Assembly (NCBI GenBank): GCA_958295745.1
Contig: OY282370.1
Span: forward strand, 62,001 to 126,000
Direction of reading: 5' to 3'
Origin: an uncultured Acidimicrobiia bacterium
GTDB taxonomy: Bacteria; Actinomycetota; Acidimicrobiia; Spongiisociales; Spongiisociaceae
DNA: 64,000 nucleotides
Shown: in pieces, positions 26,655 to 35,821 of the stretch
Layout of the letters: every line of letters begins with the position of its first letter
Position numbering within the stretch: position 1 is the stretch's first letter
Position numbers and translations under genes: made by a program
Notes under the pieces: model-generated
Seen by the model: only the letters and a program-made list of their open reading frames with translations
Databases searched by the model: none
Told to the model about the DNA's origin: nothing

Positions 26655-29318
26655 TCAGGACCCGGAATGCTCCCTCACCAGCTCGAGCAGGTCCTCGCCG
26701 TAGTCGTCCAGCTTCTTGGGGCCGATGCCGCTTACATCCAGCAGCTGACTCTCGGTTCGGGGAAGCGCCGCCGCGATCGCTTCCAGGGTCCTGTCGTGGA
26801 ACACCACGAAAGCGGGGATCTTGCGTTCGGCCGACTCGGCGCGCCGCCAGGCCTTCAGCTTCTCGAGCAGATCCTGATCCACTTCGCGCTCCTCATCGAC
26901 CGGCCGCCGGGGCCCGGGTTTCCCGCCTGCCCGGGGTTCCGCAGCAGCGGAGGCGGACGGGGCGCGGGCGCGGGGCGGCTCGCCCTTCAGCTCGGCGAGG
27001 AACGGGGAAGGCACGGCGGCGTCGGCTGCCAGGAGCACCCGGCGGCGGCCCCTGGTCATCGCCACATGCAGCACCCGGCGCTCCTCCTCCAGGTCGGTGG
27101 ACAGGCTGTGGGGCATCAGCCCGTCGTCCACCCCGAACACCACCACCCGGTCCCACTCCATGCCCTTCACACGATGAACGGTGGAGAGCGTTACCCCCTC
27201 CGCCGCCTCGTCCGGGTCGACGGCCTGCTCCAGGAGCGTTCGCAGCCGCTCCTCGAAGGTCGACAGTTCCCGATATATGTCCGCGGTGCGCCGCAGCGCC
27301 ACCAGATCGTCGGAGTGCGAAGCCCGATCGACCCTGGTCCGCCCCCTGTCGAGCCGCCCGGCGGCGCCTCCGAGGCCCACCTCGTCGAGCAGCACCTCCA
27401 GCAGCGGTCGGGAACGCCCCGCCTCCGCCGCCTTGGCCGCCAGATCGATGCCGGCCATCCAACCCGACCAGGCCTTGAGCTGCCGGTCCTCCAGTTTCCG
27501 GCCCAGCCAGACCAGTTCGTCCGCCGAAATAGTCGGGAAACGGCGGCGGGACAGCAGCTCGGACGAGAGGCGGTTGATCCCGCGCGAAGGCCGGCGGGCG
27601 GCCTCGAGCAGGTCCTCCAGCCTCATCCGGTCGGGATCGGCGGCGAGGCGGATCCAGGCCAGAGCCGCCCTCATCACGGTACGGTTCAGCAGACCGGACG
27701 ACATCCGCGACCGGACCGGGATCCCGGACGCGGTCAGTCCGGCCAGCATCGGGAGCAGGGCCGAATTGACCCGGGCCAGCACCGCTGTCGCGTCGGCGGA
27801 AACACCCTCGTCCAGCCACCCCGCGACGACCTCGACCGCACCGGAGGTGACCCGGTCGTCGGGCGCCTCTAAGATACGAAGCCCCCCGGGGCCCGCACCC
27901 CCCGCACCCGCCGCCGCCCGGATGGTCTTGGGCACCCGCCGCCGGTTGTGCACCAGCAGCGAAGAGGCCGCCTCGACCACCTCGGCCGGGGACCGGTAGT
28001 TCACCTCGAGGGAATGGCATGCGGCCCCCGGGAACAGCCGGTCGAAATCCAAGAGGAAGCCGGGGTCCGCCCCGGCGTATCCGTAGATGGTCTGGTCGTC
28101 GTCCCCCACACCGAACACCGTCAGGGACGGTGAAGACAGCAGGCGGACGAGGAGCAGGTAGGCGGGGGTCATATCCTGGAACTCGTCCACCAGCATGTGC
28201 CGGCAGCGCCCCTGCCATCTGCGCCGGAGAACCGGGTCGGCGAGTAGCAGCTCGACGGCGCCGTATATCTGCTCGTCGTGGTCCACCTCGTCGCGGCGGG
28301 CGAGAACCGCACGGTACGAGGTGAATATACGGGCCAGGTCGGGAACGTCGTCGCGCTCCTGCTCGACGTCGTCCGGGTCCCGGAAACCGATCCGGATGTC
28401 GGCCATCGCCTCCACGTAGGGGCCGATGACGTCGGTGTTGAGCCGGGGTTGCTTCCATACCAGGCCGCCGAGCCGCTCCCGCACCTGCCGTTCATGGAGC
28501 AGCACCGCGTCGGGGCGTACTTCGCGGACGATGCGCCAGCCGAGGGAATGGAGGGTGCGGATCCGGAGGTTTCCCCTCCCCAGCCGGTTTCGCATCTCCG
28601 CCGCCGCCCGGTTGTTGTAGGCCACCGCCGACGCCAGGGACGGCTCCACACCCAGTCGGTCGACTAGGTGGACCAACCGGGCGGTGAGGGTTCTGGTCTT
28701 GCCCGACCCGGCCGGGGCGATGATCCGGGCCGGGCCCGATCGGTGCCGGACCGCGGCCTGCTGGTCGGGCGCCAGACCGGCGGCCGCGCCTTCCGTGGGC
28801 CCCGGTCCGGGCACGAGGGCCAGACGGCCCAGCTCCACCGATTCGTAATGCACCGCCGGGATGTCCAGAGGGGTGCGGGGGCCGCCGTCCACCCAGGCGT
28901 GGGTCCCGTCGGGAAGCACCACGTCCGCCCCGCCGCCTTCCCTGGCGCCCAATCGGGCAGCCTTGCGCCCCCACCACCAGACCGGCCGGCCGCTCCGGCA
29001 GTCCCAGTTGTTGGCCCACACCAGGAAATGCAGACGCTCCGCCAGGAAGGTGAAGTCCTGTCCGAGCACCCACGGCGGGCGTTCTTCCACCACCGGGGCG
29101 CGCAGCTCCTCCTGGTCTATCCCCAGCTCCACCGCCACCCTCCGCCGGGAGACCCATTTCCGGTGGAGAAGCTCGACCGTTTCCCGGAGCCGCCCCTCGT
29201 CGGCCAGTATCCCGGACCGCACCTCCACCCTTTCCAGGCCGTCGAGCGGAGCAGGCGCCGGAGCTCCGGGCGATACGACCACCCCGCGCCCCAGCCGGTC
29301 AGGTCCTGGAAACGTCAT
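26655..29318 (-). CDS. UvrD/PcrA-type superfamily 1 DNA helicase with HRDC domain (UvrD2-like)
   Basis: ATP-dependent 3'-5' helicase of 887 residues for DNA repair. An N-terminal region of about 200 residues with no recognised motor motifs precedes the motor. Motifs: APAGSGKTRTL (Walker A, near 205), VDEFQDM (Walker B), GDDDQTIYGYAGAD, EVNYRSP, STVHRVKGMEWD and LHVAMTRGRRRVLL. The last 75 residues form an HRDC domain (IPAFVVFHDRTLEAIAAALP ... LLDVSGIGPKKLDDYGE), as in mycobacterial UvrD2. The N-terminal extension is unusual. It is a single gene, preceded by the AT-rich methyltransferase island. Confidence 0.9.
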   Translation of the reverse strand: MTFPGPDRLGRGVVVSPGAPAPAPLDGLERVEVRSGILADEGRLRETVELLHRKWVSRRRVAVELGIDQEELRAPVVEERPPWVLGQDFTFLAERLHFLVWANNWDCRSGRPVWWWGRKAARLGAREGGGADVVLPDGTHAWVDGGPRTPLDIPAVHYESVELGRLALVPGPGPTEGAAAGLAPDQQAAVRHRSGPARIIAPAGSGKTRTLTARLVHLVDRLGVEPSLASAVAYNNRAAAEMRNRLGRGNLRIRTLHSLGWRIVREVRPDAVLLHERQVRERLGGLVWKQPRLNTDVIGPYVEAMADIRIGFRDPDDVEQERDDVPDLARIFTSYRAVLARRDEVDHDEQIYGAVELLLADPVLRRRWQGRCRHMLVDEFQDMTPAYLLLVRLLSSPSLTVFGVGDDDQTIYGYAGADPGFLLDFDRLFPGAACHSLEVNYRSPAEVVEAASSLLVHNRRRVPKTIRAAAGAGGAGPGGLRILEAPDDRVTSGAVEVVAGWLDEGVSADATAVLARVNSALLPMLAGLTASGIPVRSRMSSGLLNRTVMRAALAWIRLAADPDRMRLEDLLEAARRPSRGINRLSSELLSRRRFPTISADELVWLGRKLEDRQLKAWSGWMAGIDLAAKAAEAGRSRPLLEVLLDEVGLGGAAGRLDRGRTRVDRASHSDDLVALRRTADIYRELSTFEERLRTLLEQAVDPDEAAEGVTLSTVHRVKGMEWDRVVVFGVDDGLMPHSLSTDLEEERRVLHVAMTRGRRRVLLAADAAVPSPFLAELKGEPPRARAPSASAAAEPRAGGKPGPRRPVDEEREVDQDLLEKLKAWRRAESAERKIPAFVVFHDRTLEAIAAALPRTESQLLDVSGIGPKKLDDYGEDLLELVREHSGS

Positions 29319-29392
29319 CTAAGCCAAGGCCCGCTGTCCTGCACTGCATTCACCAGCCCGGAGTTCCTTCAGCAATAGATAAAAGGAAGACA

Positions 29393-29794
29393 TCATTTCC
29401 TTCTACGATTGGCGAAGAACTCCGGAGGTCTATTGATGGTGTGTTCACCGCTTTTTACACGCTCAATAGCTTCATGAATCAAATCAAACACATCCTTACC
29501 AATACTGTCCTGGTTTACTCTCACCAGAACGGGAAGGGTTCGCCAAGTCAAATGGGTAGCATCCTCAAGCAAATTCGATGCGTGATCCTCCGGCAGAGCC
29601 AAAGCCAACTCGATATCTTCCGGCCTGATGTGGGCTGAGGCGACCATAGTTCGCTCAAAAGTAAAACTAATATAAATGGTCTTTACATCCGGATGGCATC
29701 CATATTTTTCCACAAACAACTCATAGATATCAACCAGTAACGCCTTTACTGAGCTCGGTAGATGATTCGCCAATTTTCGGGCAGCAGGAATCAT
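29393..29794 (-). CDS. DUF5655-like protein
   Basis: Protein of 133 residues. The pattern LLVDIYELFVEKYGCHPDV, TIYISFTFERTMVASAHI, LALALPEDHASNLLEDATHL and a C-terminal helix resembles the DUF5655 domain, which in other proteins is joined to endonuclease-like domains. Low GC compared with flanking genes suggests transfer. It lies 40 bases after the methyltransferase stop on the same strand, so the two are probably co-transcribed and functionally linked. No catalytic motif is visible. Confidence 0.6.
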   Translation of the reverse strand: MIPAARKLANHLPSSVKALLVDIYELFVEKYGCHPDVKTIYISFTFERTMVASAHIRPEDIELALALPEDHASNLLEDATHLTWRTLPVLVRVNQDSIGKDVFDLIHEAIERVKSGEHTINRPPEFFANRRRK

Positions 29795-29833
29795 ATTATC
29801 ATCACTCTCTACCCAAAATATTGTCCTAAAGAG

Positions 29834-30595
29834 CTAAACGGCATGTTTGATCTCCTGATAAGCATCCATCCGCGCCTTGGTAATGGACAAATAATCTTCT
29901 GATTCATCGCACATTATAGCATTGCGATTCAATCTTAGGCACACCTCACCTGTAGTACCAGAACCACACATCGGGTCAAGAACTACATCTTGTTCTCTTG
30001 TTGACATCAGCACTAACGGTTCAATAACTGCCAGCGGCTTCTGAGCAGGGTGGCCGGTCTGCTCTTGCCGCCCGACAAACCCAATATTCAGTGGTGCTTC
30101 AATAACAGACGGAGGGCCGGGTATGAAACGCATCTTTCCACTATTCCATCTATTGATCTGCTCCTTATTCAGAAAATTTTCTGGATATATTGCGGCGTCC
30201 TTTGAGGCAAGATGGAGACAAGTATTCTGTGCTGAACGCCAGCCTCGGATTACAGAAGGGCAGTTCTTATAATACCAAGTAAGCCACGATACTAACGAAA
30301 ATTCACTCGGTATAAGAGGGATCTGATATGCCAGTATTTCAGGAAATCCCCAGACGAATACATGCTGTGAAATTCGGCAGGCCGCCCTGATAATCTGAGC
30401 CAAACAGTCATGATAGTCATCTCTTACACCTCCTACCCCCTTGTTATACCAGGGGTCAAGGATAACCGTCTGCACTTCCGAGACGCCGGTTAGAGTTTCC
30501 ATTACATCAGACGGAGGCAGTATATCCACAGAGGAATTACGAACAACACCTGCTGTAAAGAGTTTTTCCTGCTTTAACAACGGACTATAAGTCAT
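29834..30595 (-). CDS. site-specific DNA methyltransferase (N4/N6 amino type)
   Basis: Protein of 253 residues. The catalytic motif IV reads LDPWYNKG (a DPPY/SPPW-type variant) near residue 47, and the SAM-binding motif I reads LDPMCGSGTTGEV near 207, after GHPAQKPLAVIEPLV. Catalytic motif first and SAM motif last is the beta-class order. There is no linked restriction endonuclease with known motifs, only the DUF5655-like gene downstream. AAAGGAG precedes the ATG. The AT-rich codons contrast strongly with neighbours, a sign of horizontal acquisition. The target sequence cannot be predicted. Confidence 0.85.
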   Translation of the reverse strand: MTYSPLLKQEKLFTAGVVRNSSVDILPPSDVMETLTGVSEVQTVILDPWYNKGVGGVRDDYHDCLAQIIRAACRISQHVFVWGFPEILAYQIPLIPSEFSLVSWLTWYYKNCPSVIRGWRSAQNTCLHLASKDAAIYPENFLNKEQINRWNSGKMRFIPGPPSVIEAPLNIGFVGRQEQTGHPAQKPLAVIEPLVLMSTREQDVVLDPMCGSGTTGEVCLRLNRNAIMCDESEDYLSITKARMDAYQEIKHAV

Positions 30596-30753
30596 CGCCG
30601 TTTCTCCTTTATCAATGCCTCAACCTTTCTGGTCTTGTTTTCGGTTGTCCGACATATTAAAGGGTGGGTGCGACAAATCCAGGCTAGCACGAACGGACCC
30701 ATGGACCATCGAATGGGCAGCCTGCCGCAACGAGAAGAACACCGCGATTCCTG

Positions 30754-31539
30754 TTATCGAATCTCGGAGGCGGCAGGCGCCGGAGGGTGGCTCACCGCCC
30801 GGGCCGTGGCCCGGAAATAACCCACATTGCGGCAGAGGGTGCCCCCGACCCGCCAGGTGTGGGCCTGCGGCTGGTGGATGTCCCCGAAATAGTGGTAGCG
30901 GGGCCGGTAGGCCGCCAGATAGTCGAGCACCACCGGCGAGGAGCGCTCCTCCACCCCCGTTATGACATCCCGGTGTAGGGGCGCCACCGAGGGCGCCGCA
31001 TGGGTGCACAGGATGTCCACCTCCCCCAAGGCTTCCAGCTTCTCGGCCATCACCTCGTGCGGCACCTCGCCGCGCGCCCTGGCCGGGGTGGGCACCCCCC
31101 CGCCCGCGAAGCCCACCGAAAACCCCTCTATCTCGACCACCTCCCCGTCGACGAACCGGGCCGCCCCCTCTAGGCCGGCGCGCATCTCCTCCGGCCAGTC
31201 GACGTTGCCGAAGATGACGTAGGCCTCGGAACCCGCCAGCGCCTTCCGGGCCGCCTCGTACTGATCCAGCACCTCCCGGCGGGTGCGCGCCGCCATCTCC
31301 TCCTCGCGGCCGGCCAGGGTCCGGCGCCACAGGCGGCGGTTGGCTTCCCAGTCCCCGGTCTTCCGGTTGCGGATGAACTCGAGGGCGTGCTCCCGTCCGT
31401 ACACGTCGGCGGCGATCCCCTGCCCCGTCCGGTAATCGACGAAGTTCAGCAGGTCGCCCAACACCAGCAGGGGTTCCCCGAGAGCGGCCACCGCAGCCAG
31501 CTCGGAGAAGGCCGCGTGGACGTCGCTGACGATCAGCAT
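30754..31539 (-). CDS. metallophosphoesterase family protein
   Basis: Calcineurin-like phosphoesterase of 261 residues. Metal-binding motifs appear in order: SDVHAAF (D-x-H) at 4-10, GDLLNFVD (GD) near 32, FGNVDWP (GN-x-D variant of GNHE), THAAPSVAP and GDIHQPQ. No membrane segment or signal. The substrate is unknown. The neighbouring ilvD is divergent, with about 75 bases between starts. Confidence 0.85.
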   Translation of the reverse strand: MLIVSDVHAAFSELAAVAALGEPLLVLGDLLNFVDYRTGQGIAADVYGREHALEFIRNRKTGDWEANRRLWRRTLAGREEEMAARTRREVLDQYEAARKALAGSEAYVIFGNVDWPEEMRAGLEGAARFVDGEVVEIEGFSVGFAGGGVPTPARARGEVPHEVMAEKLEALGEVDILCTHAAPSVAPLHRDVITGVEERSSPVVLDYLAAYRPRYHYFGDIHQPQAHTWRVGGTLCRNVGYFRATARAVSHPPAPAASEIR

Positions 31540-31613
31540 CCCCGCCAGGCTAACCGCTGACCGGCAGGGATGATGCCCCAGCCGCCGCCCCGTCCGCCCT
31601 CTATGATTGCCGC

Positions 31614-33296
31614 ATGTCTAAACCCATCAATCTCATCAGCAGACGCATAACCCAGGAACGGTCACAGGGCGGCTCGCAGGCCATGCTCTACGCCGCCGGC
31701 CTGACCCCCGCGGACATGTCCAAAGCCCAGGTGGGGATCGCTTCCATGTGGTACGAGGGAAACAGCTGCAACATGCACCTCGGCCGCCTGGCCGCCCAAG
31801 TCAAGGAGGGGGTGGAACAGGCCGGGATGGTGGGCATGCGGTTCAACACCATAGGCGTGTCGGACGGGATGTCGATGGGAACCGAGGGCATGTCGTTCTC
31901 CCTCCAGTCCCGGGACCTGATCGCCGACTCCATCGAAACCGTCATGAGCGCCCAGTGGTACGACGCCAACATCTCGATCCCCGGCTGCGACAAGAACATG
32001 CCCGGCTCGGTCATGGCCATGGCCCGCCTCGACCGGCCCTCCCTGATGATCTACGGAGGCACCATCCGTCCGGGGGCGGACCGAAGCGGACGGCCCATCG
32101 ACATCGTCTCGGCCTTCCAGTCGTACGGGGAGCTGATCGCCGGACGCCTGGACGAGGAGGCGCGCCTCGACATCGTCGGCAACGCCTGCCCCGGGGCGGG
32201 CGCCTGCGGGGGGATGTACACGGCCAACACCATGGCGGCGGCCATCGAAGCTCTGGGCATGTCCCTCCCGTACAGCTCCTCCACCCCGGCCGTAGACGAC
32301 CGCAAGACCGCCGAATGCCTGGCGGCCGGGGCGGCGATCCGACGGCTCATGGAGGAGGACATCCGGCCCGGCCGCATCATGACGAGGGCGGCCTTCGAGA
32401 ACGCCATGATCATCACCATGGTTCTGGGAGGATCCACCAATGCGGTGCTCCATCTCCTGGCCATGGCCCACTCGGCAGGGGTGGACCTGGAGATGGACGA
32501 CTTCCAGGCGGTGAGCGACCGCATCCCCTTCCTGGCGGATCTCAAGCCCTCCGGACGCTATGTGATGACCGACCTGGACGCGGTGGGGGGAACCCCGGCC
32601 GTGTTGAAGATGCTCCTGGAGAGGGGCGTCATCGACGGCGGCTGCCTGACCGTTACCGGACGCACCATGGCCGAGAACCTGGCCGACCTGCCCGGCCTGA
32701 CCGACGGCCAGCAGGTGATAGCCCCATGGGGCGACCCCATCAAGGAAACCGGCCACCTCCAGATACTGCGGGGAAACCTGGCGCCCGACGGGGCCGTTGC
32801 CAAGATAACCGGCAAGGAGGGGACGGCCTTCACCGGAAAGGCCCTGCCCTACGACAGCGAGGAGGCCATGCTGGCCGCGCTGGAGCAGGGCGAGATCCGG
32901 CCCGGTTCGGTGATCATCATCCGCTACGAAGGCCCCAAAGGGGGTCCGGGCATGCCCGAGATGCTGACCCCGACCTCGGCCATCATGGGCGCCGGACTGG
33001 GCCGGGACGTGGCCCTGATAACCGACGGCCGGTTCTCGGGCGGTTCCCACGGCTTCATAATGGGCCACGTATGCCCGGAGGCCCAGGAGGGCGGCCCGAT
33101 CGCCTTGGTCGAGCCGGGCGACGAGATATCCATCGACGCCGAGACCCGCGCCATCACCCTGGCCGTCTCCGACGAGGAGCTGGACCGGCGGAGGGCGGCC
33201 TGGACGGCGCCCCCCCTGAAAGCCGTCCGCGGCACCCTGGCCAAATACATCCGCACCGTGGCGCCCGCCAGCACCGGGTGTGTGACCGACGGCTGA
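31614..33296 (+). CDS. ilvD: dihydroxy-acid dehydratase IlvD
   Basis: Iron-sulfur dehydratase converting dihydroxy-acids to the 2-keto acids of valine and isoleucine. The 560-residue product has the three cluster Cys in [19 protein letters not shown] and [19 protein letters not shown], and the C-terminal [14 protein letters not shown] motif. Length is normal. It lies about 4 kb upstream of the ilvBNC-leuAB set, separated by unrelated genes, so it is probably transcribed on its own. No attenuator-like leader was found in the short upstream gap. Confidence 0.96.
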   Translation: MSKPINLISRRITQERSQGGSQAMLYAAGLTPADMSKAQVGIASMWYEGNSCNMHLGRLAAQVKEGVEQAGMVGMRFNTIGVSDGMSMGTEGMSFSLQSRDLIADSIETVMSAQWYDANISIPGCDKNMPGSVMAMARLDRPSLMIYGGTIRPGADRSGRPIDIVSAFQSYGELIAGRLDEEARLDIVGNACPGAGACGGMYTANTMAAAIEALGMSLPYSSSTPAVDDRKTAECLAAGAAIRRLMEEDIRPGRIMTRAAFENAMIITMVLGGSTNAVLHLLAMAHSAGVDLEMDDFQAVSDRIPFLADLKPSGRYVMTDLDAVGGTPAVLKMLLERGVIDGGCLTVTGRTMAENLADLPGLTDGQQVIAPWGDPIKETGHLQILRGNLAPDGAVAKITGKEGTAFTGKALPYDSEEAMLAALEQGEIRPGSVIIIRYEGPKGGPGMPEMLTPTSAIMGAGLGRDVALITDGRFSGGSHGFIMGHVCPEAQEGGPIALVEPGDEISIDAETRAITLAVSDEELDRRRAAWTAPPLKAVRGTLAKYIRTVAPASTGCVTDG

Positions 33297-33333
33297 TCCG
33301 AGCCCGACGGCGCCTCACTGCGGGGAGAGGGCG

Positions 33334-33555
33334 ATGCGGCAGCTGGGCAACCTCCTGATCCTCGGCGGCGTGATCGCCGTCCTTGCCGGTCTGGCCGCCC
33401 GGTACGGCCTGTTCTCGTGGTTCGGCAACCTTCCGGGCGACATCCGCCGGGTCGGCGGACGGTCCGCCCTGTTCATACCGATCACGTCGATGGCGGTGGC
33501 GAGCGTGGTGCTGACCGTCCTCGTCAACCTGTTGGCCCGGTTCTTCCGCGGGTGA
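33334..33555 (+). CDS. DUF2905 small membrane protein
   Basis: Protein of 73 residues with two hydrophobic segments. GNLLILGGVIAVLAGLAARYG, then FGNLPGDIR and FIPITSMAVASVVLTVLVNLL match the DUF2905 pattern (short helix, LPGDI loop, second helix). Function is unknown. It starts 37 bases after ilvD with GGGAGAGG as ribosome site, possibly in the same transcript. Confidence 0.85.
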   Translation: MRQLGNLLILGGVIAVLAGLAARYGLFSWFGNLPGDIRRVGGRSALFIPITSMAVASVVLTVLVNLLARFFRG

Positions 33556-33654
33556 AGCTCCGCCTCATGACGGCTCGTATACCAAGGGGCCGGCCCCGGG
33601 GCCAGGCCGCTCCCCCGCCGTTTCCTCTCCGGGAGAGAACGCGAAAGAAAGGGG

Positions 33655-33880
33655 TTGACCTTTCCCCGGAAATGGGAGATGCTGCAGGGGTAGGAAGATA
33701 TCCGCCGCTTCGGTCCGGACTGCGGTTGGATGAATACTGAGCCTCGCCTCGTGCTCCGGCCTTCGTGATAGGTAACGGAGACAGAGGCGAGCAGTAGCCT
33801 GAAGCCGAATCAAGACTTCGGATCGGGGTCGGGGCCACGCGCCCGATGCCCCGGTCTGGGCGCAGCGCGGTGGTGGCGGG
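33655..33880 (+). ncRNA. candidate structured non-coding RNA with its own promoter
   Basis: TTGACC (33655-33660), 17 bases, GATGCT (33678-33683) forms a plausible promoter. Downstream lie successive stems: ATCC/CCGC with GCGG/GGAT around 33711-33735, CTCGCCTC with GAGGCGAG enclosing CTCCG/CGGAG around 33745-33805, and CCGAA/TTCGG around 33812-33830. No protein frame fits. I could not assign it to a known RNA class; it may be a degraded element end. Confidence 0.35.
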
Positions 33881-34009
33881 GGAGGGCGACCCAGCGGGGC
33901 GGGGGGTGTGGGGGGTTTTCGCGGTCTTCTGCCGCATTCGGCTGCGGACATTACCCGGAACGAAAGCCCCGAACGACCCCCCGCCTGCAACAGTAGTGAA
34001 CCGACCGCG

Positions 34010-34263
34010 AACAGCGCCGGAACGAAGCCCCGAACACCCGCCCTTCGACCCACTCCACCCCCACATCCCGGACACGGCGGACGAGCAGACCGGGTGCGTA
34101 CCTCGACCTCCAACACTCCGTCCAGGCATTCGCCTACTCCCAGCGCATCTACTCCGCCTAATCCGATTATCACCTCGCACATGCGCGTAGGATTATGCTC
34201 CACAGGGTCCTCCTTTTCTCGGAAGAGCCTGCAACATCCGATTATGGAGTAACCCACCCCCAA
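34010..34263 (-). pseudogene. ISL3-type transposase N-terminal remnant
   Basis: The minus-strand frame has CEVIIGLGGVDALGVGECLDG, LEVEVRTRSARPPCPGCGGGV and GVRGFV, resembling the start of ISL3-family transposases (VVGV motif, then a zinc-ribbon CxxCG). The rest of the transposase is missing, and the frame runs into unrelated low-complexity sequence. Confidence 0.45.
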
Positions 34264-34352
34264 CCCGCGGATTACCCCATCCGCCCCTTCCCCTGCTTCC
34301 CCGTTATTCTCCCCTCATTTCCGTAGAGCCGGTTTGATGGTCCGTGGTCGGG

Positions 34353-35402
34353 TTAGGCGACTACTATTACGGGGGTACCGACGGGGGCCCATTCGAATAG
34401 TTGTTTGGCTTTTTCCTCGCTTTGGCGGACACATCCCGCGGAGCGGAACTGGCCGAGTTCTTCCTCGGTTTGTAATGGTTTACCGTTGCTGTAGACGGGT
34501 ATGTCATGGAAGCCGACCGCAGCTTTGCCTGCCGGCGGCCGTACGAACCGGACCATGTATTCCATGGTGATACCGGCTAGGACGGACCATGCCTGCCGTG
34601 ACTTGGAGAAAACCTGATAGCGGCCCGGATTGGGATAGGTCGCCCTTCCGCTCACCGGGTAGGTGTCGAACAGGGTACCGTCGGCTTCTATGAGCCAAAC
34701 CTGCTGGCCGCCGCGTCCGTACACGATATGTTTGGCACCGGCAGGTCCCACATCCGGGAGCGCAAGAGCAGGACCGGATGGAAGGGCGGCTAGGTCGACG
34801 GCTCGGGCCAAGAAGGTCGCCATCTGTCCTCGGGTCACCGCCGTGTCGGAACAATACCGGACGGGACCGGTGCCACATCCGCCTGTAATGCCCGAGGCGG
34901 CCAGAGCGTTGATGCTATCCGCGTGAGGGTTGTCGTCGATGTCGGCGAACCCGACCGGGCCGGATGGCTCGATACCGAAGGCCTGTACCAGAAACGATGC
35001 CGCCTGTCCTCTGGTAACGATGCCGCCGAGGCAGTTCCAGATCGCGCCGGTGGAACAACTATCGGTTGTCAGCAGGTCGGCGAGACCTTCCGGGAAGGCA
35101 CGATGCGTATCGTCGGGGTCCGGGTCTTGGCCCTCTATTGCCCGTACTATCCAGACAGACATCACCCAGAGCGGCATGGGTTGGTCGGAGCAGAACCGGT
35201 TAGGGGCGCAGTCGGTGCCGTTGAGGATACCCGCTTCGTAAAGGGCTTCTATCGCCGGGCTGTGCGCCCCCTCGGTCACATCCTGGTAGATGCTCTTGGT
35301 CTGATCCGAGGCGGAGATGGCGTTCGGCAAAGCCAACACCGCGACAACAACGCATCCAGCAACCAGCACCCGACGGAACCGCACCATCGACGAAAGAAAC
35401 AC
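34353..35402 (-). CDS. secreted SLH-domain L,D-transpeptidase (YkuD-like)
   Basis: Cell-wall protein of about 349 residues. The start is set at a GTG nine bases after AGGAGG. The signal peptide is VRFRRVLVAGCVVVAVLALP ending near ISASDQ. Three S-layer-homology-like segments follow (YQDVTEGAHSPAIEALYEAG; CLGGIVTRGQAASFLVQAFG; YCSDTAVTRGQMATFLARAV). The C-terminal third is a YkuD-type domain with VGFHDIP and the catalytic loop RSAGCVRQ; the usual SHGC reads SAGC, keeping the nucleophilic Cys. Predicted to make 3-3 cross-links in, or attach proteins to, peptidoglycan while bound to secondary wall polymers. Confidence 0.8.
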   Translation of the reverse strand: MFLSSMVRFRRVLVAGCVVVAVLALPNAISASDQTKSIYQDVTEGAHSPAIEALYEAGILNGTDCAPNRFCSDQPMPLWVMSVWIVRAIEGQDPDPDDTHRAFPEGLADLLTTDSCSTGAIWNCLGGIVTRGQAASFLVQAFGIEPSGPVGFADIDDNPHADSINALAASGITGGCGTGPVRYCSDTAVTRGQMATFLARAVDLAALPSGPALALPDVGPAGAKHIVYGRGGQQVWLIEADGTLFDTYPVSGRATYPNPGRYQVFSKSRQAWSVLAGITMEYMVRFVRPPAGKAAVGFHDIPVYSNGKPLQTEEELGQFRSAGCVRQSEEKAKQLFEWAPVGTPVIVVA

Positions 35403-35821
35403 GGCGCACGACCTCCTAGCCATGCCTGGGAAGACAAATCAAATGCTTATTTTAGCCGATATGCATCCTTCGGTCGGGTATTTCTCGTCCCCTTTATAAC
35501 GACCGAACCCACTGTAGCAGTCGAGCCCACAAACAGACACCGCGACGCCGACCAGTCGATACGGAACTCCACCTAGGCGGCTGACCGTGTCCTCCAACAA
35601 TTGTTGCCCACACGGATCCACCGCAAACGCTACCGCAGTCAGGGAGCGTCCGGATTCGCTCGGTCCACCACTCGAGGAGGCGGGAATATCGGGAAAAGAG
35701 GACTATCCTTGTGCGAGCGAACAGTACCGAGTTCAATCACCCTACTATCCCGCGCCAAATCTGAAATTCAACCGGTTCTACGCTTGAAGCGGGGCAGGGG
35801 CCCTCCTGGTGAATCGGGACA
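35403..35821. other. intergenic region, no gene seen
   Basis: Spacer between two minus-strand genes, with lower GC than the genes beside it. No convincing frame, tRNA or repeat was found. It presumably contains the promoter of the SLH L,D-transpeptidase gene. Confidence 0.45.

Noticed and set aside
33640-33655. GAGAACGCGAAA at this place as a fifth copy of repeat family B
   Set aside because: Only about a dozen bases match; neither the hairpin nor the promoter part of the family is present.
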